This document shows, piece by piece, positions 1 to 6,247 of a stretch of DNA of 6,247 nucleotides. How positions within the stretch are numbered: the stretch's first letter is position 1; each line of letters begins with the position of its first letter. Origin of the DNA: Granulosicoccus sp964594905. GTDB lineage: Bacteria > Pseudomonadota > Gammaproteobacteria > Granulosicoccales > Granulosicoccaceae. Both the position numbers and the translations under genes were made by a program. The notes under the pieces are model-generated. The model was not told the origin of the DNA. It searched no databases and was given only the letters and a program-made list of their open reading frames with translations. The stretch is from positions 1-6,247 of the forward strand of contig CAZQOI010000130.1 of assembly GCA_964594905.1 (NCBI GenBank), in the 5' to 3' direction.

Positions 1-1350
1 CTGACTCAGCTATCACTGTCCCAGGACGGCAACTTCGTGCGCATTCTGCAGGAGCACGGAATTGCTGATGAGCTTATGCAAATGTCTGTCTCTTTGATCG
101 AGAACCTGACAGCAACCTTCGGCAAAGACGGTACCGATCACCCATTGTTCAGACGCTTGAATTTGGACGAAGACCTCTATCAACGCCTTGGCGCTATCAT
201 CGTAAAACGGCGTGAACTTGGCGACGCCGAGCTACCATCTGAAGATTACGCCCTGATGTTGACCGTACCGTTCGCGTTCTCGGCGGAGCAGATGGGCCCT
301 GCCTTCAGTGACGCGCTGAAACAACGCGTACTGGAGATACGTAAAGCCAACGCAACCGAGATGGTAGAGGAACTCGGGGATATGTTCGCAACCCTGAATC
401 CGCAGGAATACATACCAGTAATGACGTTGATGGGTAATGCGATCTTTGGTCGAATCTCCCGCATGGCTGGTGCGCGTGAGAGCATGATCGAAGATATCAT
501 CGTCGATGTACTGAGTGAGCATGACTTACGACGACTGGCTGCATCGTCGATCTACGATTTAACAACTTCATTAGGCGGAACCAACATGCCAGCCGTATTC
601 AAAGAGCGCGTCTCTTTTAGTCGCGCTGGTATCAAGAAACCGGATATTTTAATTCTCGCTAATTCACTGGCTAGTCACGACAGTGATGAACGTGCGCTGA
701 TGCGTGAACGCATCAGTACCTTGATGCCAGACACGACCAAAATATTCATAGAGAAAACCATCAACAATCCTGAACGCTACGATCTGTTCGTTGAGATTGT
801 TGACGGGCGGATCGATGGCACTATCAGGCAGGAAGCACCCGAAGATGCCGATGTCGGGCAGGATCTTAACCGCAAGATCAAAGCTATCGGCCAAACAGAA
901 CTGTTTGGCGAGCTTAATCGAAAACAGCAGCGTTTACTCGCGTTTGGTGCTCATTGGTACAAAGCAGAAAAAGATCAAAAAATCTTCTCTGTGGGTGAGG
1001 AAGCCGATGCGGCCTATCTATGCATCAAAGGTCTGGGAGGTCTTTACTGGACCGCAGATAACGGTGACAGGCGGCGAGTATCAGACGTAGAACCTGGACG
1101 ACTGATTGGCGACGTATCAATCATACTGAATGAAAAGCGCCCACTTGATCTTGTTGCACTCGAGGACAGCGTATTCTTGCGTATCGATGGCTCAGAATTA
1201 ATGGCGGTTATCGAAAACGACGCTATCGTAGCTTCTAGTTTAATGCGTACGATTGCCGAGAACATGATGGGTATAACCGGAACCTTGCGCGCAACGCGAG
1301 CGTATTCAACGGAAAAAGGCGTGGACTTCACCGAATTCGATGAACAATAA
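1..1350 (+). CDS. Degenerate ABC-type ATPase domain fused to a C-terminal cyclic-nucleotide-binding-like domain (5' partial)
   Basis: The frame is open from base 1 to the TAA at 1348-1350, giving 449 visible residues. A GTG at 37 is only the first possible internal start, so the gene almost certainly begins upstream. Numbering from base 1, residues ~133-272 resemble the second half of an ABC nucleotide-binding domain. There is a helical stretch (YIPVMTLMGNAIFGRISRM, ~137-155), a signature-like segment (LGG...VFKERVSFSRAGI), then KPDILILANSLASHD (~213-227), which lines up with Walker B and D-loop. The Asp-Glu pair is replaced by Ala-Asn, so ATP hydrolysis by this domain is unlikely. YDLFVEIVDGRIDG (~260-273) matches the usual end of such domains. 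Residues ~298-424 form a CRP/PKA-like beta-roll. Its IGDVSIILNEKRPLDL keeps the Gly and Arg of the phosphate-binding cassette but has Asp for Glu, so ligand binding is uncertain. Transmembrane segments, if any, lie upstream. The likely role is a membrane exporter-like or regulatory protein of unknown substrate. The architecture is fairly clear; the function is not. Confidence 0.75.
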   Translation: MTQLSLSQDGNFVRILQEHGIADELMQMSVSLIENLTATFGKDGTDHPLFRRLNLDEDLYQRLGAIIVKRRELGDAELPSEDYALMLTVPFAFSAEQMGPAFSDALKQRVLEIRKANATEMVEELGDMFATLNPQEYIPVMTLMGNAIFGRISRMAGARESMIEDIIVDVLSEHDLRRLAASSIYDLTTSLGGTNMPAVFKERVSFSRAGIKKPDILILANSLASHDSDERALMRERISTLMPDTTKIFIEKTINNPERYDLFVEIVDGRIDGTIRQEAPEDADVGQDLNRKIKAIGQTELFGELNRKQQRLLAFGAHWYKAEKDQKIFSVGEEADAAYLCIKGLGGLYWTADNGDRRRVSDVEPGRLIGDVSIILNEKRPLDLVALEDSVFLRIDGSELMAVIENDAIVASSLMRTIAENMMGITGTLRATRAYSTEKGVDFTEFDEQ

Positions 1351-1368
1351 AATATTTTGATAATCCAC

Positions 1369-1384
1369 TTTGAAAGAATTCAAA
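1369..1384. repeat. Small inverted repeat in the convergent intergenic gap
   Basis: TTTGAA and TTCAAA flank a 4-base AGAA loop, giving a perfect but AT-rich 6-bp stem 18 bases after the stop of the plus-strand gene. No T-run follows on the plus strand, so it is a poor candidate for an intrinsic terminator. It may simply reflect AT-rich composition. It is listed because it is the only hairpin positioned to affect the 3' end of the plus-strand transcript before the strong hairpin at 1402-1422. Confidence 0.2.
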
Positions 1385-1397
1385 ACAGAGCTCTTCG

Positions 1398-1422
1398 AAA
1401 AGCTGACTAGCAATTAGTCAGC
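1398..1422 (-). terminator. Rho-independent terminator of the minus-strand operon
   Basis: A perfect 8-bp inverted repeat (GCTGACTA at 1402-1409, TAGTCAGC at 1415-1422) encloses a 5-base loop. Read on the minus strand it is followed at once by TTTT (1401 down to 1398), the usual form of an intrinsic terminator. The stem contains the TGA stop (1418-1420) of the BetA-like gene, so termination is built into the very end of the coding sequence. On the plus strand no T-run follows, so it should work mainly for the minus strand. An imperfect 16-base palindrome (1389-1404) overlaps the T-tract and the base of the stem. The T-run is short, so efficiency may be moderate. Confidence 0.7.
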
Positions 1423-3115
1423 CGTCACTCTCTTTGGAACGTTGCTCCGTTTGCCAATTCTTCGGGATCCAAACAGGCACCTCCTCTGGCGGCAGTGACT
1501 TATCCTTAATCAAATCTGCTGCACGCTCTGCAACCATCATCGTGGGTGCGTTCAAGTTACCATTGCTGATCGTTGGAAATATCGACGAGTCAACAACCCT
1601 AAGCCCAGATGCACCTCGTACGCGGCAGGCACTGTCGAGAACTGCCATTGGATCATCGTCAGCACCGAGCTTTACTGAACACGACGGGTGATAGGCGCTT
1701 TCAACATTGTCTACAACCCAACGATCTATCGCTGCATCTGATTCGACATCCATACCAGGTTGAATCTCATCACCGCGGTATTTGCCTAACGACGACTGCT
1801 GCAAAATTTCTCGCGTGAGGCGTATACAATCGCGCCAATCCTGACGGTCTTGTTCACTTTCCAGGTAGTTGAATAGAATCGATGGAGCTTGATGCGGATT
1901 ACCACTCTTGATTCGCACATGACCACGGCTATTTGGTTTATTCGGGCCAACATGTACCTGGAAACCATCACCCGGGAATGCAGCTTGTCCATCGTAGCGC
2001 ATCGCTCCTGGCAGAAAATGATACTGAATATTAGGCGACTTCAATCCAGCACGCGAACGTATAAAACCACAGGATTCGAAATGATTTGTCGCACCTAAAC
2101 CGTCTTTTGTCAGCATCCATCGCGCACCAATCAGGCCTTTGCGCCACCAGTTCAATTCACGATTAAGTGATACCGCTTGCGTGCATTCGTATTGGAAATA
2201 CACCTCGAGATGATCCTGTAGATTCTCACCTACTCCAGCTGAATCAATCCGTACGGCAACGTCTGCTTCCTCAAGGACTTTGGCAGGTCCAATACCTGAT
2301 CGCTGCAGAATTGAGGGCGAACCGATTGAACCTGCAGAGAGTATGACTTCGCGCTCTGCGAATATCTTCAAGTAACGATTTGCGGCAAGATAACGAACCC
2401 CACACGCCTTGGGCTGTTCTTTATCCGCATCAAAAATCACCGAATCGACCAACACGCGCGGAATGATATGCAGGTTTTCGCGATGACGAATGGGCTTGAG
2501 ATAGGCGTTGGCTGTTGACGCCCTGACACCAGCATCAACCGACATGCTTTTTTGCCCAAAGCCTTCTTGTTGATAGCCGTTGTAGTCAGAAGTAAATGGA
2601 TAACCGGCCTCTTCCCCTGCATCGATAAATGCTTGATACAAGGGATTCAAACGCATTTCATTACCGCCGCACACACCAACAGGCCCGCTACCACCACGAT
2701 AACGATTAGCACCGTGATGCCAGGTTTCCATGCGCTTGTAATAAGGAAGGCAAGCGGCATAGTTCCAACCTTCGGCCCCATTGGTTTCCCACTCATCGAT
2801 ATCAAAAGCATGCCCCCGCACGAAGGCCATACCATTGATTGATGATGAACCTCCGAGGACCTTGCCTCTTGGACAATCTAGTTTGCGCCCATTCAAACAG
2901 GGCTCTGGTTCAGATTCAAAGCCCCAGTTGTATTTGGGCATATTCATGGGAATTGATAAAGCAGTCGGCATCTGAATAAAGATGCTTTTGTCTGAACCCC
3001 CGGCTTCGAGAAGCGCAACGGTGACCGATGGATCTTCGCTTAGCCGTGCGGCTAGAATGCATCCAGCAGACCCCGCACCCACAATCACATAGTCAAATCT
3101 ATTTACGGTGCTCAT
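1418..3115 (-). CDS. BetA-like GMC-family FAD-dependent dehydrogenase (choline dehydrogenase family)
   Basis: This 565-residue protein matches choline dehydrogenase BetA over its whole length, and the family is normally ~550-560 residues. The N-terminal Rossmann motif GAGSAG is at 13-18, with the ribose-binding Glu at 37 in LLEAGG. The first GMC signature (RGKVLGGSSSINGM) is at ~83-96 and the second (GSIGSPSILQRSGIG) at 262-276. The C-terminal catalytic pair appears as His476 (AYHPS) and Asn520 (GNLNAPT), the same His/Asn pairing as in choline oxidase by my ungapped alignment. No signal peptide or membrane helix is seen; BetA-type enzymes usually pass electrons to the respiratory chain. I chose the ATG at 3113-3115, two bases after the upstream TGA. 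An in-frame TTG at 3119-3121 overlapping that TGA would add two residues. Translation is probably coupled to the methyltransferase gene upstream. No betB, betI or choline transporter is adjacent, so the substrate could be another amino alcohol or primary alcohol. Family assignment is firm; choline as substrate is inference. Confidence 0.92.
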   Translation of the reverse strand: MSTVNRFDYVIVGAGSAGCILAARLSEDPSVTVALLEAGGSDKSIFIQMPTALSIPMNMPKYNWGFESEPEPCLNGRKLDCPRGKVLGGSSSINGMAFVRGHAFDIDEWETNGAEGWNYAACLPYYKRMETWHHGANRYRGGSGPVGVCGGNEMRLNPLYQAFIDAGEEAGYPFTSDYNGYQQEGFGQKSMSVDAGVRASTANAYLKPIRHRENLHIIPRVLVDSVIFDADKEQPKACGVRYLAANRYLKIFAEREVILSAGSIGSPSILQRSGIGPAKVLEEADVAVRIDSAGVGENLQDHLEVYFQYECTQAVSLNRELNWWRKGLIGARWMLTKDGLGATNHFESCGFIRSRAGLKSPNIQYHFLPGAMRYDGQAAFPGDGFQVHVGPNKPNSRGHVRIKSGNPHQAPSILFNYLESEQDRQDWRDCIRLTREILQQSSLGKYRGDEIQPGMDVESDAAIDRWVVDNVESAYHPSCSVKLGADDDPMAVLDSACRVRGASGLRVVDSSIFPTISNGNLNAPTMMVAERAADLIKDKSLPPEEVPVWIPKNWQTEQRSKESDG

Positions 3116-3117
3116 AA

Positions 3118-4674
3118 TCAAAAATCCGTAGCAACGCCGCCTTCCGCCTTGCGGCGTTCAACAAAGGCAAGGAGTTCTTCGTGGACAGCTGCATCCATCT
3201 CTGGTTTTTCGTACAAGGCAAGCCGCTCCTTCCACACCCGGTTAGCTTTCTGCATGGCTGTTGGCTCACCTGCCTCCTGCCAGGTTTCAAAATTACGCCA
3301 ATCACTCAGAACAGGCGAATAAAAAGCCGTTTTATAACGCGACTGTGTGTGCTCTGTACCAAAAAAGTGACCTCCTGGCCCAACTTCTTTTATCGCATCC
3401 AACGCCAAAGCATCCTCACTGAAATCCAATGGCTCAAGACTTTCAGCAACCATCTGCAAGAGATCAATATCAAGGATGGTTTTTTCATAAGAGCAGCACA
3501 AGCCACCTTCCATCCATCCTGCGCCGTGTTTGAGCACATGCATACCGCTTTGTACGGCACCCCATAATGAGAAAACACTTTCATAGGCGGCCTGCGCATC
3601 GACGGTATTAGCAGCACACACATTGGATGTACGATACGGCACCTTATAACGTCTGGCTAATTGCCCACCAATGATTTGTGCCTTCATGTATTCGGGTGTA
3701 CCAAACGCTGGCGCACCGGATTTCATATCAACATTGGAGGTAAACCCACCATAGATCACTGGCGCACCAGATCTGACCATCTGACTGAACGCCATGCCGG
3801 CTAAGGCTTCAGCATTCTGTTGAACCAGTGCTCCCGCAATAGTGACCGGCGCCATGGCACCGGACAAGGTGAAGGGTGTTATTACCGAAACCTGCCCCAT
3901 TTCAGCCATTTCAATTATGCCTTGCAACATCGGTATGTCGAGTTGCATCGGTGAATTGGTATTGATGACAGTCCACACTGATGGCTCAAGCTTCAGTGCG
4001 TCGGTACTTACTTTGCGGGCAATACGCGTAATTTCGATACCATCACGATTACGCTCAGCACCTAAAGAATAAATATTGAAAACCTTATCCGTCAGGGTCG
4101 CAAGATCATAAATACAATCAAGATGACGCACCGATGGATGAATATCTACAGGCTCGCAGGGGTAGCCCCCATTTAAATGAATGATGTTGTGTAGTTGCGA
4201 GAGTTTCAGGAAGTTTTGAAAATCTTCCACGTTACCCGTGCGTCTACCACGATCGAGACAAGATGCATTAGGTGCGCTACCCATCATGCAGAACGCCATC
4301 TGATCCCCACCAATATGCACATTGTGCTCAGGGTTTCGTGCATGCAAAGTAAAACTTTCCGGCACGGTACTCATCAATTGCATGATGAGCTCTGGGGCGA
4401 AACGAACGCGCTTGGTATCGCCTACAACCTCACCACCGGCATCAACCATCAAGGCACGCGCTTCGTCGTGCAAAACCGCTATGCCAAATTCATCCAACAG
4501 TTTAAGTGAAGCGCGGTGAATCGATTCCAGTTCGTCTTGGGAGGCAAAGTTTGTTGGCAATACCTTATGGCGTGGCTGCTTGAACGGTTTCTGTCCAATT
4601 ACGCCTGTTACTGCCTGACGTCGACCACGGCTGCGTCTTTTTCGCGGCGCACCCTGTTCACTCGACGCACTCAT
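3118..4674 (-). CDS. MttB-family (COG5598-type) non-pyrrolysine trimethylamine/betaine methyltransferase homologue
   Basis: This 518-residue protein resembles the trimethylamine:corrinoid methyltransferase family. The family's TIM-barrel methyltransferases move a methyl group from a quaternary or tertiary amine to a corrinoid protein. A very basic N-terminal tail (residues 11-19, RKRRSRGRR) comes before the fold. Landmark segments are GAPAFGTPEYMKAQ (320-333), DAQAAYES (359-366), HGAGWMEGGLCCSYEK (383-398) and GPGGHFFGTEHT (432-443). The C-terminus (SPVLSDWRNFETWQEAG, then ERRKAEGGVATDF) fits my memory of homologues in aerobic marine proteobacteria. The frame has no internal stop, so this is the sense-codon clade, not the amber/pyrrolysine clade. 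Characterised members of that clade, such as MtgB, act on glycine betaine; others act on carnitine or proline betaine. It starts at ATG 4672-4674, 5 bases after the upp stop, and its TGA sits 2 bases before the ATG of the BetA-like gene. No corrinoid protein is encoded nearby, so the methyl acceptor and exact substrate are unknown. Confidence 0.88.
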   Translation of the reverse strand: MSASSEQGAPRKRRSRGRRQAVTGVIGQKPFKQPRHKVLPTNFASQDELESIHRASLKLLDEFGIAVLHDEARALMVDAGGEVVGDTKRVRFAPELIMQLMSTVPESFTLHARNPEHNVHIGGDQMAFCMMGSAPNASCLDRGRRTGNVEDFQNFLKLSQLHNIIHLNGGYPCEPVDIHPSVRHLDCIYDLATLTDKVFNIYSLGAERNRDGIEITRIARKVSTDALKLEPSVWTVINTNSPMQLDIPMLQGIIEMAEMGQVSVITPFTLSGAMAPVTIAGALVQQNAEALAGMAFSQMVRSGAPVIYGGFTSNVDMKSGAPAFGTPEYMKAQIIGGQLARRYKVPYRTSNVCAANTVDAQAAYESVFSLWGAVQSGMHVLKHGAGWMEGGLCCSYEKTILDIDLLQMVAESLEPLDFSEDALALDAIKEVGPGGHFFGTEHTQSRYKTAFYSPVLSDWRNFETWQEAGEPTAMQKANRVWKERLALYEKPEMDAAVHEELLAFVERRKAEGGVATDF

Positions 4675-4679
4675 ACAGA

Positions 4680-5339
4680 TTACTTCGTGCCAAAGATACG
4701 ATCGCCGGCATCACCGAGACCGGGTACGATGTAACCATGATCATTTAGATGTGTATCGACAGCCGCTGTCACAACTGATACGTCTGGATGCGCCTGGTTA
4801 AACGCCTTGATTCCCTCTGGTGCGGAGATAAGACAAACAAAGCGCATGTTTTTAGCACCTCCCTGCTTAAGTCTGTGCACGGCAGCTATTGCAGAATTCG
4901 CTGTTGCAAGCATGGGGTCTACAACGACGATCAAACGATCTTCCATGTGGTTGGGTACTTTGTAGTAATACTCAACCGCTTCCAATGTTTCAGGGTCGCG
5001 GTACAAGCCAACATGCCCAACACGCGCTGATGGAATGACATCCAGCATGCCATCGAGCATACCGTTACCGGCACGCAGGATAGAAATAAAGGCAAGCTTT
5101 CGACCCTTGAGCATCGGTGCTTTCATTGGCTCGACGGGGGTTTCGATTTCGCGTAATTCCAGTGGCAGATCTCGCGTAACTTCATAACACAACAGCCAGG
5201 AGATCTCTCGTAGCAGAGCGCGAAAGACTGAGGACGCCTGCGCCTTGTTGCGCATCAAGCTTAGCTTGTGCTGCACCAGCGGGTGTTCCACCAGAGTTGC
5301 TTTGAGGCCCTTGTCGTTTAGTTCTTTACTGGTCAGCAT
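4680..5339 (-). CDS. upp: Uracil phosphoribosyltransferase
   Basis: This cytoplasmic pyrimidine-salvage enzyme converts uracil and PRPP to UMP and pyrophosphate. At 219 residues it is slightly longer than the E. coli enzyme (208), the extra being N-terminal (MLTSKELNDKGLKAT) before the conserved HPLVQHKLSLMR (19-30). Other conserved parts are SILRAGNGMLDGML (86-99), the PRPP-binding segment VVVDPMLATANSA (138-150), APEGI (173-177) and the uracil-binding C-terminus HGYIVPGLGDAGDRIFGTK (201-219). The PRPP loop reads ATANS where E. coli has ATGGS, a change at two glycines. The rest of the active site looks intact, so I expect a working enzyme. The ATG at 5337-5339 is chosen because a purine-rich GAAG lies 6 bases upstream and the upstream stop is 29 bases away. 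The gene sits between ettA and the methyltransferase on the same strand and is probably co-transcribed with the latter. Confidence 0.96.
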   Translation of the reverse strand: MLTSKELNDKGLKATLVEHPLVQHKLSLMRNKAQASSVFRALLREISWLLCYEVTRDLPLELREIETPVEPMKAPMLKGRKLAFISILRAGNGMLDGMLDVIPSARVGHVGLYRDPETLEAVEYYYKVPNHMEDRLIVVVDPMLATANSAIAAVHRLKQGGAKNMRFVCLISAPEGIKAFNQAHPDVSVVTAAVDTHLNDHGYIVPGLGDAGDRIFGTK

Positions 5340-5368
5340 GCTTATCTTCGTTCCGCGTTAGGGTTATG

Positions 5369-6247
5369 TCAGCTCGCCAATTTTTTATAGCGCACACGTT
5401 TGGGCTGAACTGCCGCATCACCAAGACGCATCCGTCGGTCAGCTTCATACTCAGCGTAGTTACCGGCAAAGAAATTGATTTCACTCGGATCCTCATAGGC
5501 AAGAATATGTGTCGCCACCCGATCAAGAAACCATCGATCGTGTGAAATCACGATGGCAGAGCCAGCAAAATCAAGCAGCGCCTCTTCAAGTGCTCGGAGG
5601 GTTTCGATATCTAGGTCGTTCGATGGTTCATCTAGTAACAACACATTCGCACCCTGCTTCAAGGTCAGAGCCAGGTGCAAGCGACCTCGTTCACCACCAG
5701 AGAGGTCTTTGACAAATTTTTGTTGGTCACTACCTTTGAAGTTAAATCGGCCGACGTACTGCCTTGCGGGGACATCGTAATTGTTGATTGTGATGATATC
5801 GCTTCCTTCAGAGAGCACATCAAAGACTGTTTTCTCACCATCGAGATCATCGCGACTCTGATCCACATAGGCCAATTGCACCGTTTCACCAATTTTTATC
5901 GTGCCTGAATCCGGTTGCTCCTGGCCCATTAACATTCGGAACAAAGTTGACTTACCGGCACCGTTACCACCGATCACACCAACGATTGCCCCCTTGGGCA
6001 TGCTGAACGACAAATCTTCAATCAGGACTCTATCGCCATAGGATTTAACAACGTTTTCAAAATCAATAACGTTGTCACCGAGTCGGGGACCAGGTGGTAT
6101 GTAGATCTCGTTGGTTTCAGAGCGCTTTTGAAATTCCTGTGATTGCATCTCTTCAAAACGTTGCAAGCGTGCCTTTGATTTCGACTGACGCCCTTTCGCA
6201 CCTTGTTTGACCCATTCCAATTCTGCTTTCATCGCTTTGGCGTGCGA
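5369..6247 (-). CDS. ettA: Energy-dependent translational throttle protein EttA, C-terminal half (5' partial)
   Basis: This is an ABC-F ATPase that binds the ribosomal E site and gates the first steps of elongation according to ATP/ADP status. It is cytosolic and has no membrane domain. The gene runs off the window, leaving 292 residues out of about 555 in E. coli. Numbering from the window edge, the visible part begins in the linker between the two ATPase domains (ELEWVKQGAKGRQSKSKARL, ~9-28), the element that contacts P-site tRNA. The EttA-typical IPPGPRLGD (~50-58) follows. The second ATPase domain has Walker A GGNGAGKST (93-101), Q-loop Gln in YVDQSRD (~127-133), signature LSGGERGRLHLA (182-193), Walker B plus D-loop VLLLDEPSNDLD (202-213) with the catalytic Glu present, and the switch His in SHDRWFLDR (235-243). 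The C-terminus ending KRVRYKKLAS matches EttA closely. The stop is TGA 5369-5371. The linker and tail set it apart from Uup, YbiT and YheS. The first ATPase domain and start lie beyond 6247. Confidence 0.95.
   Translation of the reverse strand, partial: SHAKAMKAELEWVKQGAKGRQSKSKARLQRFEEMQSQEFQKRSETNEIYIPPGPRLGDNVIDFENVVKSYGDRVLIEDLSFSMPKGAIVGVIGGNGAGKSTLFRMLMGQEQPDSGTIKIGETVQLAYVDQSRDDLDGEKTVFDVLSEGSDIITINNYDVPARQYVGRFNFKGSDQQKFVKDLSGGERGRLHLALTLKQGANVLLLDEPSNDLDIETLRALEEALLDFAGSAIVISHDRWFLDRVATHILAYEDPSEINFFAGNYAEYEADRRMRLGDAAVQPKRVRYKKLAS

Noticed and set aside
37..39. GTG at 37 as the true start of the plus-strand gene
   Set aside because: The frame is open to base 1 and the ABC-like domain visible here lacks its first half, so the real start should be upstream of the window.
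1349..1358. AAAATATTTT palindrome right after the plus-strand stop as a terminator
   Set aside because: It has no loop, is all A/T, and is not a plausible RNA hairpin with a T-tract.
3181..3567. 128-residue plus-strand reading frame opposite the methyltransferase gene
   Set aside because: It is antisense to a clearly conserved gene, has no recognisable domain and no operon context; it is a shadow of the coding strand.
3118..4674. Pyrrolysine (in-frame amber) in the MttB-like gene
   Set aside because: The reading frame is uninterrupted over all 518 codons and both ends match the family, so no amber readthrough is needed.
5384..5389. TATAAA on the minus strand as a -10 box for upp
   Set aside because: It encodes the conserved Tyr-Lys of the EttA C-terminus, and no good -35 element lies 16-18 bases upstream, so coding constraint explains it.
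5369..6247. Drug-resistance ABC-F protein or transporter ATPase
   Set aside because: The GPRLGD linker region, the KGRQSKSKARL element and the C-terminal KRVRYKK tail are those of EttA, and no membrane domain is present.
1..6247. CRISPR array, tRNA, rRNA, insertion sequence or attachment site
   Set aside because: No direct repeat series, tRNA-like cloverleaf, transposase or terminal inverted repeats were seen. Nearly the whole window is occupied by five conserved genes.

Overview
The window reads as a piece of a proteobacterial chromosome of roughly balanced base composition. The best taxonomic clue is the EttA half: residues such as GGNGAGKST, the Q-loop in AYVDQSRD, SGGERGRLHLA and SHDRWFLDR look gamma- or alphaproteobacterial. 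The combination of a non-pyrrolysine MttB-type methyltransferase, a BetA-type GMC oxidoreductase and a degenerate ABC/cyclic-nucleotide fusion is one I associate with marine alpha- and gammaproteobacteria. I cannot place it more closely from sequence alone. No mobile element, CRISPR array, tRNA or rRNA is visible.

Layout: bases 1-1350 (+) hold the 3' part of a large protein. It carries the end of a degenerate ABC nucleotide-binding domain followed by a cyclic-nucleotide-binding-like domain; its 5' end lies outside the window. Bases 1351-1417 are the convergent intergenic gap, with a rho-independent terminator that belongs to the minus strand and overlaps the last stop codon there. From 6247 down to 1418 (-) four genes run head to tail: ettA (3' half only), upp (uracil phosphoribosyltransferase), an MttB-family methyltransferase homologue, and a BetA-like FAD-dependent GMC dehydrogenase. 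The gaps are 29, 5 and 2 bases, and only one terminator is seen, at the far end. The three complete genes therefore look co-transcribed, possibly with ettA.

How the genes may work together: EttA (translation throttle) and Upp (uracil salvage) are housekeeping genes. The last two form a tight pair that suggests quaternary-amine metabolism. A BetA-type dehydrogenase oxidises an alcohol such as choline, and MttB-family proteins take a methyl group from a trimethylammonium compound such as glycine betaine. The pairing is inference: no corrinoid protein, betaine aldehyde dehydrogenase, transporter or regulator is present in the window to confirm the substrate. The most interesting items are this methyltransferase-dehydrogenase pair behind upp, and the upstream ABC fragment whose Walker B Asp-Glu is replaced by Ala-Asn.
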